Of a stretch of 64,000 nucleotides of DNA, positions 13,139-24,775 are shown one piece after another. The position numbers and the translations under genes were made by a program. The DNA comes from Oxyruncus cristatus. Taxonomy: Eukaryota > Chordata > Aves > Passeriformes > Cotingidae. The notes under the pieces are model-generated. The model was not told the DNA's origin. It ran no database searches and saw only the letters and a list, made by a program, of their open reading frames with translations. The stretch lies in the NCBI GenBank assembly GCA_013399855.1, contig VXAY01002121.1, positions 269,893 through 333,892 on the forward strand. Direction: 5' to 3'. The first letter of the stretch is position 1; each line of letters opens with the position of its first letter.

Positions 13139-13208
13139 TCATTACCATCCTTGCTTATAACTCCTGATGTGTGTCATTACTATTCTTGCTTACAACTCCT
13201 GATGTGAG
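13139..13208. repeat. Two-copy tandem duplication, 35-bp period
   Basis: The unit beginning tcattacc at 13139-13173 is repeated at 13174-13208 with a few differences (accatcc versus actattc, tataactcc versus tacaactcc). Both copies end in tcctgatgtg. It is a local duplication of moderate age. Confidence 0.92.
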
Positions 13209-14013
13209 AAAAGAAACTTGGAGATATGAATTATGGATTTAATAAAAACATAGTATGTTGACTGGGACAGAGGCATTGTGTTAAAGGGATAGCAACTCTG
13301 CCAACTGGTTTCTTAGCGGCTGCAAAATCAAGGAAACCAAAGCAAGAGGGATCTAATTGTGCATGTACCATGAAAGAACAGTAAATGATGAGACTCTGGC
13401 CAACATGTGTGCTCTGTATGGCTGCTTAAAAGAAGGGTACTCACTCAGACTATCCCAAAATGTGAGGTGTCATGTTGATCTCCCCCTGTAACCAACTGAA
13501 ACTCTTGAGCTGATCATAGCAGAATGTACTCTGCTATAGGAAGTCTAATTTTAATCCCTTCCTGAGATTTATGTTTATTAGAAGCACAGATGTGTGCAAA
13601 AATATTAAACCCAGGCTCTAAATCTCACATGAGAAAGAAAGTAGGTTGATCAAGAAAAATATCCATACTCTAACACTGAGACTAAAAGTCTTGAGCAAAA
13701 TCAGGAAAATTAAAGTCTCAACCAAAGTTAATGTCAATCCTCAAAATACTACAGAGTAGGAGAAGGGCTACAGAATAACAGTAGCTTATTCCTGTGTTGG
13801 TCGGGAATATCTACGGTCTGGAACCTGAAAAGAAGGCGCTAAACATCAGTCATGAAGTTCTGTGACATAAAAAGGGGAGGACAAAACTTTAATTACTTTC
13901 AAAGCAAGGGTTATTACATTTATGGATGAGATTATCTACTTGCCAGAACTGGCAGGTAACTGGGCCCAACCCTACATACCAGTAAAAAAACCCCCTGCTT
14001 CTCTTTTCCACCA

Positions 14014-14053
14014 AAATTTATCCAAATTGATCCAAATTTATCCAAATTTGATG
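14014..14053. repeat. 10-bp tandem repeat, about four copies
   Basis: Units of the type aaatttatcc occur at 14014, 14024, 14034 and 14044, the second with one change and the last degenerate. It is a short microsatellite-like array. Confidence 0.85.
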
Positions 14054-16364
14054 CAAAATTTATCTCCCTCTGCCTGTTTTACCCTGATTGGGTCTGACCA
14101 AATGTTTGTGGTGTTAAATCTCATCACCATTTTCACAATACCTTTGTGTTGCTTTCAAGCACCTGTTAAATGAGTGACTTGAAACCTGTTACACAGACCA
14201 GAGATGTACAGATGAATGCAATTAAGAAGACACCTCCATTCAGAAGGAAAAGGAAATGTATGTCTTGGCACTATAGGCAGAACAACCCAAGCATTATTTT
14301 CAGCATTATGTGTAAAGATATGAAAAATGATATGGCCCTTGTATGAGATAATCCCTAGGAATTTAAATGGGACTGTACAAATCCATAGTCTTTGTTCTAC
14401 CTGTTTGTAGAGAGGTGACTACGCACAGTATAAACTAGTGCTTTCTTCTTAGCTTTCCTCTTGTCTTGCTGATAACATTCTTTGTTCAGTAAATGGAGCC
14501 ATATTTTACAATTAGACTGCAGACTTCCCTCTATTTCAAAGGGATGCAGCACTGCCAGCTTTGTATTTGCATTACATAGCCTTCAAACACAATTTTTGGA
14601 TCAGTGCACCCTGAGCTTATTTTCACTTTGAACCATTGCCTCCTCATTTACCCCTCCTAATATTATCTGTAAATTATTCTTTTGACATTTTGTGTTGTAT
14701 GAAACCATTGCTCACTGTCAATGATCTCTACCTGAGTCAACTGCTTTGTCAGACATTTACTGGTCTACCTCTATATGACTGTCTTCTACACTGGATTACT
14801 ATTAAAATTAAATAACAGTATTTTTCATTTACATATCAACCATGGGATGCCTACACATGACTACATCTGTATCAGCTGCAGAATTAAAATGTAATAATTA
14901 ATATACAGACTACAGCAGTGCTTTTTAACAGTTCAGGGCATCTGTTTTCAACCTGCAGACTATGGGTTGCTTTTGAGACAGTCACAAATGTTAACTAAGG
15001 AAAACTAGTACATTTTCTGAGCTGATATTCCCTATAAAGAAGTGTATATCAACACTGACGTTTTCTCATCAGAGGTCCATAAAAAAATCCAGCACCTTTG
15101 GTTTAACATGTAAAGTAAAATGGAAAGACTCACCAAGTAGCAACTGAAGGAAAGTGTTTATGTAGCCCATGGAATTTGAGTAAAATTTCAGTGAATACTA
15201 AACCTGCTCTGTGAGAAAGCAGTAAGAGACTTCTGAAGCTGAACTAAAAATTGCATTTACCATTTCTTCTAGAAGACTGTGCCACCAGTAGAAATATGCT
15301 TCATAATACCCTTCTTTGCCAGCTGTAATGCCTTGTATGCCAAGACAAAATCATTTTGGGTTATCTCCCTAGAATTCCTTCCAAAAGTAAAGACTAGCTG
15401 GAAGGTTTTTTAAAAGATAACAGACCGAATGTTTTACATTCTTGTCCTCTGCAATAGTTGGTTTATAATTATAGTTTATGCCATTTAAACCATTGAAATG
15501 CGTAAAACATGATCTAATACAAGTTTAATACTCTAAGCTCCTACCTCCTTTTAAACTAAGATGATAACCCATGTTAAATACACTCTTCCTTTCTGAGATA
15601 GTCAATGGGAAAGTAGGAAAGTGATAGTATAGACATGGATATTCATCCAAAAGAGTCCAGGATTTTACCCCCACTACTGGTGTTATTTATGTCAGACCCA
15701 CCACTCCAGAGGGAAAGAGCACGAGATGATGCTTATTTGATTTTGGAAATGTGACCCTACAGCTTCTCATTTTCCTTCTGTTTGCAAACATAGGAAGAAG
15801 TGAAAGTCCATCTTTTCCAGTAACAAGTGACAACAAAACTGTGCAGTATCTCTGTTCAAACTGTTAGTTGCTCTTACAACCTGGCCTTCTTTAAAATCAC
15901 TCAGCAGAAATACCTGCTGCTGAATACATCAAATCTAGTGCATTTTAATAAAAAACACCAAGGCCTTCAAGTGCAGATGAGATATTTTGATGGATATTTC
16001 CTTAAATATGTGAGTAGCTTTAAAATCTCAGAAGGAAATATCAGCATCATGTGTTGTGGCCGTTGCTATGGTAACTATACTTTTTGCTTTTATTCAACAA
16101 CAGTGTGGACCAGCTCTTAAGCCTGTGCAGCAACATGACCTAGTGAAGACCAAATTACTGGGGTCCTACATACTTATACACGCTTTCTTTTTTTGTTACT
16201 TTTTGCCCAAGAAAAAATGGATTTTTAGCATAAAAGTAAAGATTCTGACCAGCTGAATCCTTTGCCCTGTGTGCTGTGCAACTCACTTCGTGGCTCATAA
16301 AAGTATGAGACAGGCTGTTATGTAAAAGCAGAGGGGTCTTCATCATTACAAAATTTTCTTCTTC

Positions 16365-16406
16365 TTTTTTTTTTTTTTTTNNNAACGCGGGGGGTTTTTA
16401 TTAAAA

Positions 16407-16439
<33 letters not shown>
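16365..16439. other. Assembly gap in a poly-T tract
   Basis: T16 at 16365-16380 is followed by three N's (16381-16383), then aacgcggggggtttttatt, an A run, and a T29 run up to 16439. The composition of the insert between the two T tracts is unlike the surrounding DNA. This looks like a poorly resolved homopolymer join and not biological sequence. The true length and content are unknown. Confidence 0.85.
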
Positions 16440-16442
<3 letters not shown>

Positions 16443-17442
16443 TTACAGGAGAGAAAGTTTGATTTTCCAGCATTGAAAATTTCACTTCCATTCCATTGTA
16501 ATTTTATTGAAGTTTAAAAAAAACCCCAAAAAAACTGCAGACTGAAGCACTGCAAGATGCGTAAAGATACTTTCTCAAATGTTGACTAGCAAACTGAATA
16601 TTTTTATTAATATATTCTTTGTCTCACAGTAGCACTTATAATCTCCCCTTGATATTGGCTCCATTGCAGACTGTGCACACAGAGAAAACAAGAGCTTGTA
16701 GGAAAAACCTGAATTGCATAACTCCAAGGCTTTTTTTATTTGCTTGTCTTTCAGAAGCTACAGGAAGGAAGGAGGCTGGCAGTGCAGCAACTGAGATACA
16801 GGTGTTCACATAAACATATAAAACTTAAAATCCTAGAATTCTTTCATGTTCTATGGAAAAGGATAAGTAGCTCAAGTTTTATCAGCAAGGACTTTCCAGG
16901 GCTTCCATCTCTCTAGCACTTGAGAGGACAAATGAGTACAGATGGGTAATCATGATGCTGACATGGTTAGTGAGACACTTTTCAATCCCAAATTCCTGCA
17001 ATATGTATTTTCATCCTAGAGCTGACAAAAAAGAAGCCCACTCAGACGAGGTTTTCATTTCCTGCCTGCAAACAATTGCTGGAGATTTACCTTCTCTCAC
17101 ACTTCTGAAATGTGTGATGTGTATTTGCTGAGCTGCTCCAGTCAAGCCAGGACTATAGTGAATTTTCCCATGTAGGCTTTGATGACAACACAGATCTTTG
17201 GTTTATTGAGCTATTTATGACAATACCATCAAGAACTCAGTTGATCAAAAGAGTTCCAATATTTTCCAAATTTATTCATTAATTTCTTAGTTCTTGATAC
17301 TAGGTAGTTTGTTCTCACTTGTAAACTTTTCAAAATATCTTTATTCATGATAGATTCTGCCCTTGAAAGTGGTAAAAGATCAACTTATATGAGCACTTTT
17401 AGGATTTCAAGGACCTTTTCCATCCAAAGGTGGGCTAATTTT

Positions 17443-17462
17443 TGATGATGGTGATGATGATG
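17443..17462. repeat. GAT/ATG trinucleotide microsatellite
   Basis: Short run of gat units interrupted once (gatgatggtgatgatgatgg). Confidence 0.85.
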
Positions 17463-20226
17463 GTTTTGTTCTCTGAAATAACTTCCAAGAAACTTCACTG
17501 TGGATCAGCTGAATTACTTCTTTTTAATAGTTTCAGTATACTCAACACTTACTTTCATTTCAAACATTTTTTTTTTATAATTAATTTCAACTCAGAACAA
17601 TTTAGGACAGTACTGGGAGTCAAAATTACAAATTTCACCTCCTGAAAACACAGAGATAACATATTTGGTAAATTTCAGATATTTTCAAACATATTTAAGT
17701 AAAGGAAGCTAAGAAAAATGAACCTTTCCTGTAGCCAGTTTCATTTTTGAAAAACTGGGTTTTTTTTTAATGAAGAGAGCTGAAAAATTTCCTAGCTGCT
17801 ACTAAAGGAAAATACACAGGAAGTGTGTACTGGAGGAAGAGCAGACATCCAATTTAGAAAAGAGCACAGAATCATCTTGGTTACACATAGATTTCCCAAT
17901 TAGCAAATCTCAGCAGTTCAAAGGCAATTTGAACATAGATGTGTGCACAAGGTACTATTATTGTCTTACAGCAATTGACATCATTTCCCTCTCATTAATC
18001 AATTGCATTGTGCTCTGCACTATGGAAAATGCATTTTTTCCTTGCCCCCTTCTGATAATTCCTTAATTTAAGGCTCCCATTACTCCTGCTCCCTGTGATT
18101 TGAATTCAGACACAGTTTTGGGTCCTGTTGCTGGTTTGTGCAGGGGGGCACAATCACGAAACAAGGTGAAACACGTAGAGTTGTGTCCCAGTGGTTTGCC
18201 TGCCTTGATGCAACAGATTATAGGACTATTTGTTAGAGGCAGAATGTTTTACATAAACGATTTCCCCTCCTCAGAACACCATTATACTTTCCACTCTCTC
18301 TATTTCCACATGCCACTTTCACCGTGGCAGAATCTGAACACCTTCACTCAGTGCAGGAAAGAATATGAGCAACATCTGTCGCAGGTGGTTTGCTCTTTGT
18401 CTCATCTCCTCCCCAGAGAAAGAGCTGTGTACGTAGTGGATAGGGGTATAAATAATAGATTATTCCTCCCTTAGTCAAACCAGGAAAAAGAAAAACAAAA
18501 AGCGAAAAAGGTTTTATATAGGCTTAAATTTGTTCTGTTGTTCTTCCTAAGTAAATTGTTAAAAGGAAAGTCAGTGGCATGTGAAACTTTCTACTCGATT
18601 TGAGGTGAAATATTCTGGTTTTGAGGAACAGACAAAAGAAATGGGAAATGAAAGCTTAGATTCATGAAACTGTTGATGAAGACGCTGACAAAGCAAAGCC
18701 CCTTTCATGCTTAGCGACTTAATGATTATAATACTCAACCCAGAACAGGACATACTCAAGTCACTGCACATCTGGGTTCCAGATGATGCTCATGGTTTAA
18801 TTCACTGTTCAGGGTAAAATGAAGCAGTCCTAATGGGAGGAAGTGAAAGGTCTTCTCCTGTTGTTTATGGCATTTTCCTAAGACAGGATATCCCCTTTTC
18901 TTGTGATTTTACAAAAAAAAAGGGCTCTTTTGTTTTCCATCCAAAATATATTATAACTTTGAGTAATGCATTAATAACTTCAAGTTGACTCGAATCACAG
19001 TTATTTCAGGGGATATTTTACGCAGTTCCAAAAATTATGTTTAAAAGGAATTATTATGGTTTTAGGTAGATCCTATTTATCTCTTACCTTTTCACTTAAT
19101 CTTCAGGAGATCTTGCATGATTTTTTTTTTTAAAGTAGTTACCTACTACTAAATATTAAAACTATTTTTAAAGCCATATTGTTATGTATGGTTATTATAA
19201 TTCTCCCGGCTCTAAATCAAAGTGTGTCCTCACAGAGTGAATTCTTCCTAGGAGGGGTTTTAATGCCAGAGAGGATCAGTGATGATATAATTACCACACC
19301 TCAGTATTCCCATAAGCTGCAGTGTTCTTTACCTGTGACACTCTGAAGTGTAGGAAATTGCTTCTTAACCATCAAACCTGAGCAGTTCTCTGCGCCTTGG
19401 AGCTACTGAAACCTTCATTCTCATGAGCCACCTTGTATCTTTTTTTTATTCCTCTGACTCCAACAGCAACATCAGCTCTGCCCTGTATGCCTTGGATACC
19501 TCCACCGTGTGAGCAGGAGGCTGGAGTCAACATGAATATAGAGCAAAGGCTAATTGGGAGCTCTTTGTGTGCTCATTGCTCTCAACTTCTGCCAAACAGA
19601 ATATTTATCATCTGAGCCCTTCCTGCTTTTTCCACACTCATTTGAACCTATGTCTTCTAACTTCACGCAAAGTAAATTCTCTCTTAAAAAATGGAGTTTC
19701 TGGCAGATTTTGGTTGAAAGTAACCAGTGTAGTCAAAGCTTGTTTGTGTGAGGGGAACTAACAGATGGGTAAATCTAATAAAATTCCTTGTGGTTGCATA
19801 GGAAAATAACCTATAAAGAGAAATTAATTCAACTAAATTGCTTTCAATCTAATCTACATTTAAAAAATAAATTAGCTGCTAGATGTCAGGGTGTCAAAGT
19901 ACATTTTTGTGACACTGGAGGTCATAGTTTTTGGGGTTCCATTTTTGACACATTAATGTCATTTGAGCATTCAAAAAAATCTTTATTAAACTCAGCTTTC
20001 ATTCTAGATAGTTTAGAATGACAGGTATGAAAGGACACTGTCACGATTTAGTGAAAAAACCCAAACACCACCTCTATGTGCTTGCCAGTCCTGATGTTCT
20101 GTTTTCAGTTCTGTTCATTTCTTCTCTGACCCTGAGCAAGTTCTTAGAAGATCTGACACAGATCAACATTTTGTTAAAAAAATTAGAAAAGAATGAAGCA
20201 GTAAAAAGAGGAAAAAAGAAAAAAAG

Positions 20227-20249
20227 GATATATATATATATAAATATAT
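20227..20249. repeat. AT dinucleotide microsatellite
   Basis: Alternating ta units with one interruption (taaata) lie next to an A-rich stretch at 20170-20225. Simple sequence. Confidence 0.85.
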
Positions 20250-23200
20250 CTATCCAATCTATCCATAACTGCCTTTTAAATTAAACACACCAGATTCCCA
20301 AAACAAGACAAATGCATCATTTCTATTGAATAGGAAAGCAAGCCTATATCATTGCACATGTAATTCTCTTACAAGAGAGCTCCATTCTCCTCTTTCCAGT
20401 GCAAATTTAGTGTAGCTGTGTCACTCCGGGCTGCTCCCTCGGTCATAACTTTGTCAGATCACATCCAACTTGTGTTCTCCAGTTTTTAGTTCTAGATTTT
20501 TCTGCAATTTAGTTATAAAGTGTTTTCTCACTTCGCAAAGAACAAGGATATTTATTTACTGAGTAAAAAGCCTCTTAGAAATAAATATTTTTGATGTGTT
20601 GCAATCATTAGTAATACATAAGTTCTTGTTCCTCTGACTATCATGTCTGGAAAGAGAAGGGGTGTTGCAGGATATATCCTATCCAAAATACATTTTGATC
20701 TCTTTTCTCTCTCTCTGTCTTCCCCTGAGGTTCACAACTTCACTACTTAAAAAAAAAAAAGGGGAACTGATTTTATTGTTTTTTCTACTTTTTCCCTATG
20801 ATTATTGCATATTTTTCAGGGCAGAGAGACTGTTACTCTAAAACAATAATGTCATGGAAAAAAATAGACAAAGAGAATTTTCCTAAATGAATTTTCAATT
20901 TTTTATTATTTTGTGTATTCCCCCAGTAGAGACATTATTACACACTAAGTGCTAGGATATAGGAACAAAGATTATATTCACTCTGGAGAACAGAGAGGTT
21001 TCTGCTGTTACTAAATCTTATTTTAAAATACAGAATTCCCTAAGCATTTGTGGGTCCAGTATATCTCAGTTTGGATATGTCCTTGACTGCTCTCTCTTCA
21101 ACACCTTTGAATTACAGTGCCAAACAAAATATAAATGAAAGTTCCACACTCACAAATACAAGGAGTCTCAAGTGTACCTTTTTTTTCCCCCCCATTTACA
21201 TTCTGATTACAGAAAAACATAATTTCCAGTGTTAACATCAAATATCCTCAGGCAATATAAATCTTAATTACTGTATGCTAGAAGTAGTACTACCAAATGC
21301 ATGAGATACTTTACAAGGAACAAAGTGTGTCCCCATGTACATGTAAAGAATTTCAGCAATTTCTTTCCTGTGGTTAACAAGACCTAAATCTGTTTAATGG
21401 TGAGTAATCTCTAAGAAGCAATATAACGTGAATAATTATTCAGAGCTCTTCTTTTAAGAGTGTTTTTCATGAAAACATTCACACTAGATCTGACTTCTAG
21501 TGAACTAACGGTCTGTGAGTGACACTCATCATTTAAAATTATTCATACAACAACTTAGACTGAAGTTGTGAGTCTGGATGATCCCGTGTACTGGGAAGTC
21601 AGGTGCAGAGATGCTTCAAAACTGTTCAGCAGAAATCCATCACCGGCTCATTTATGCAAGAGAAAGGTTTAAGGGAAAGAATACTTGAAATGTGTTAATC
21701 AGAGTTTGTGTTTCTGCAGGCAGAGAAAGCAGATAAAATGGCCCTGGAAATGAGAATTGCCCCTCCTCATGTTGACAGCTAAAATGGATGAAACGTCACT
21801 CGAGTCAACTCAGCTTCCCTGAGCCAATCACCCAGAAATAAATGATAAAACAAGAGTTTCAAATTCCCTTATAATTGCTTTGCATTTCTTATGGTTGGGA
21901 GGGCAATATTTGCATCTTCCTGGATCTGCAGGCAGTATGAACCAAAACACTTCATTCACCTCAGACAGAAATCCAGGAGCAGCCTTTCTGCAGGAACTCA
22001 CTGCACAGAGAGCATGGGCTCTGCTGCAGGCACTGGTGCTGGATCAGAGCTCTTTGAGAGACAGACATCTGCAGGGAAGGTGCTAACAGGTAGAGAAAGA
22101 TATTCTCCAGCAGAAAGCTCCAGGATGTGTATGGACATGTGCAGAGACAATTAGGAAGAATATTTGAGGTGTTCTTGAGGCAAAAATGCCCTTAGCTCAA
22201 CCCTTTTCACCATCCTGTTGAGACGGGCAGAGAGGATGCTCAGCACCCTGGGGAAGGACCAAGGCACAGAAGTACCAGCAGAAGTGCAAACAACCAAAAC
22301 TGTATATATTTTTAGAAGTTTCTAATATTTATTTCAATATCTTTCAATTTTACATTGAGTTAGAGAAGTAGTAAGCAGTAATATTTTTGTCTTCAGTTAA
22401 CTTCTTTTGGCCAATAGTATCTGGTTGCAAGAAATGACAAACTGTGTTTTATTTTAAGTAATTTCTATACAGTCCAATGGATGTTGATTAATCGTCACAA
22501 AATATTAGTTCTGAGTATTTTTCAAAACCTTGAAAAGAACAAAAGTTCATCTACAACAAACACTGATAATAATTTTTAACCATTTTAACTGTTTTTTGGC
22601 AGCAGACAGAACACGCTTCTCTGCTCCAAAGCTTTTCAGCACCTCAGTCAAAATAACAAATTGGCCTTTTCTGCTCTGGGATTGCCCAGCCAAATATGGG
22701 GATAAATTACTCCTTACAACCTGGGGACATTTCTCTTGTCTCTTTGGCCTAATCCACTACCAATCCTGTCATTATCATTCACTGAAGAAAATGTCATAGC
22801 TAATGTACTGTAAGACCATGATTTTAATTCAAAATCACTGTATGGACACTTCTTTACTACAGGGTATATATCCATACACATAAAGTCTTGATCCACACAC
22901 ATTAGAAATGAGTTCATTGAAGCTGCTTGGGTACTTACAGAAGAATGTCTTTGCAGGATGAAGTACCCAGAAACATGTCAAATTCTTCCAAATTCCCCCC
23001 CAGCACTGCAACGTATCCTTACCACACGGGCAACCCCAGTGGGGCTCCAAGAACAAAACTAAGTGGTTTTGCAGAGGCAAAGATTTGGTATCAAGTCATC
23101 TACGCCGTGCTCATATAATGCAAACCAAATTTTACATTTCCAGTTTTTTATATTTTTATGTCTATTTTTTTACAAATATATTCCTAAAAATATATTTTGT

Positions 23201-23469
23201 ATATTTACAGTGTAAGTATCATCTAACTGCTTTAGGGAATCAGCATCACTACATCAGTAGGCAGTCAAAATCAACAAGGGCTGATAATTCAAGAAATTTT
23301 GGCATTTGGGGGAAAAAAAGGCAATTAAAAAAATATGGGAGAAAGTTTATGAAACGTTTCCTTCAGATTTTGTCCATCCCGATTTAAATTTTGTAACTTG
23401 AGAAGCTAAATTTCGGTTTCTATATTCAAAGTCTCAAGTAAGTAGGCAGATTTAAGGAAGGGTTTAAAT

Positions 23470-24420
23470 ATTTTTTTTTTCCTGTTCTCAGCTCCCACCA
23501 GCCTGAGGGGGAGCTGCCTGCTTAGCAATTCTCAGGGTCAAGTGCTAAGACAAGTAGGTTTCCATTTTGTGAGCAAGCTTAATACACTGGTAATCATGTG
23601 TATTGGATCCATCTATCTTGGCCACGAGAGATATGAGCCCACTGAAATCTTCCTCTTTAGCATTTCCCGCAGTAGCTCATAGTCTAATCCTTAATGGCTT
23701 GTAATTTAATACCTGCAATGTCAGGCCCATTTGACGGCCACTGGAGCAGCTCTTTCGGTTGGTTGAGTTGTAGCTCAGTCTGAGCCTTGCAAAGCTTGGC
23801 ACAGGAACGGGCAAAGAATGAACCAAGCTCTGCCTCGCCGTGGTCAGGCCTGAGGTAACTCAATAACGAAGTGAAACAGGCCGGTGCACCAGGCTGGATA
23901 ACCATATGGCTGGGCTTGTGCCCGAGCCAGTGGAATCACAGTTTCCTCGGCATCATTTTCACCTGAAGATGTAACAAATTGGCTTGGGATTGCTCACCTT
24001 GAGGAGGCGACCCAAGCTCGCTCTTTGTGAAGAAGCAGAAAACCAAGCAAAACTGCAGCTCTGTTTCATTACCAACATTTTGCTCAGCTCTAATATTAAA
24101 ACATTTCCTTTCTACTTTTATCTTGCAGTTATCACCTTCCCTAGCAAGGCACCATTTTCTTTCATCAGGGCTTTAGAAACAGCGCCAATTTGTTTCCACC
24201 TCCTCTCTGTACAGCTGTGATCTTTAATCCCTGGTATCAATCTCTTTTTCTGTGGTTCCTGCCTCACTCTATAACCCTGAAACCTTGGAGCAAATGAGTC
24301 TATTTTTGTCTCTGGAGATTTGATGGCAGATAACACAGTTATTAGAGACATCTTTTTCTTGCTCTAATAATGATTATCTGCCTTCAGTAATTTTTCCATG
24401 CCTAAACTGTCACTGTGGCT
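23470..24420. promoter_or_regulatory. Candidate conserved noncoding (regulatory) block
   Basis: Compared with its AT-rich surroundings, this block is compositionally complex, nearly free of homopolymer runs, and retains several CpG dinucleotides (for example near 23733, 23754, 23838 and 24007). Unique neutral avian DNA usually loses these. It includes TAAT-type homeodomain cores, AGATAA/TTATCT GATA-type motifs and an imperfect palindrome at 24320-24387. Open frames across it are short and in conflicting phases, which argues against an exon. These features are what a vertebrate enhancer-like conserved element tends to show, but conservation itself cannot be seen in one genome. The call is an inference and the edges are approximate. 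Confidence 0.35.
24320..24387. repeat. Imperfect palindrome / potential hairpin with paired GATA sites
   Basis: Two arms can pair over about 23 bp. GGCAGATAA (24325-24333) pairs with TTATCTGCC (24374-24382), and TTATTAGAG (24339-24347) pairs with CTCTAATAA (24362-24370). Outside the first, TGA (24321-24323) pairs with TCA (24384-24386) across one mismatch, and a CA/TG pair lies in the internal loop. The terminal loop is 14 nt (24348-24361). The size resembles a microRNA precursor, but it could equally be a pair of inverted GATA-factor plus homeodomain sites in DNA. I recognise no known microRNA in it. Confidence 0.85.
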
Positions 24421-24500
24421 GGAGGGACACTCTGACATGTTTTTCCTTTTTTCCTGGGTGTGTAGATTGTTACTTCCCCCTTCTCTCCCAGCCTTTCTCC

Positions 24501-24513
24501 TTTTTTTTTTTTT
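24501..24513. repeat. Poly-T run in a pyrimidine-rich stretch
   Basis: T13 lies within a C/T-rich stretch from about 24443 to 24560. The opposite-strand frame reads as lysine/arginine-rich low-complexity sequence, which is a by-product and not a protein. Confidence 0.85.
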
Positions 24514-24579
24514 CCTCTCCTCCTTCTCTCTGATATATTTATTTATTTCTATTTTTGTTTCATCCAATCCCCTGGTATG

Positions 24580-24775
24580 ACTTATCCATTCATGTGTAAT
24601 TTATAGCTGTCAACATTTACACTGGGCTGCTCAAATTTATTGCTGACCACTGATACGGCTATAATTTCATTTTGGTCAAATACCTTAAGCTCTCCCTCAT
24701 TCCCACAGTGTATTTCTTATGCCAGTAACCCAGGAAAGAAATCCCCACTGCAGCATTTGTGCAGCTTTCCTGGAT
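24580..24775. promoter_or_regulatory. Second candidate conserved noncoding element
   Basis: It has mixed composition without simple repeats, with a TGTCA-type core (agctgtcaac, 24606-24615), a TAATTT core and the stretch gaccactgatacggctata. It lies 160 bp beyond the 23470-24420 block and the two may form one cluster. No frame across it looks coding. This is an inference from texture only; an alignment is required. Confidence 0.25.

Larger units (their letters stand above)
12201..16363. other. Unique noncoding DNA with two small tandem repeats
   Basis: No gene or recent transposon is recognised across about 4.2 kb. It includes a 35-bp duplication at 13139-13208 and a 10-bp repeat at 14014-14053. 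The largest open frames (97 codons at 15827-16120 plus; 83 codons at 13922-14173 plus) show no family resemblance. Confidence 0.65.
16441..23469. other. Unique noncoding DNA
   Basis: About 7 kb with no recognised gene, RNA or recent transposon. It includes a GAT-rich microsatellite at 17443-17462, an AT dinucleotide tract at 20227-20249, and several short poly-A/T runs. The longest open frame (124 codons, 18100-18474 plus) has no recognisable domain or repeat and is probably chance. Confidence 0.65.

Noticed and set aside
24364..24567. Lysine-rich minus-strand frame resembling a basic protein
   Set aside because: Translation of a pyrimidine-rich simple stretch; no other support.
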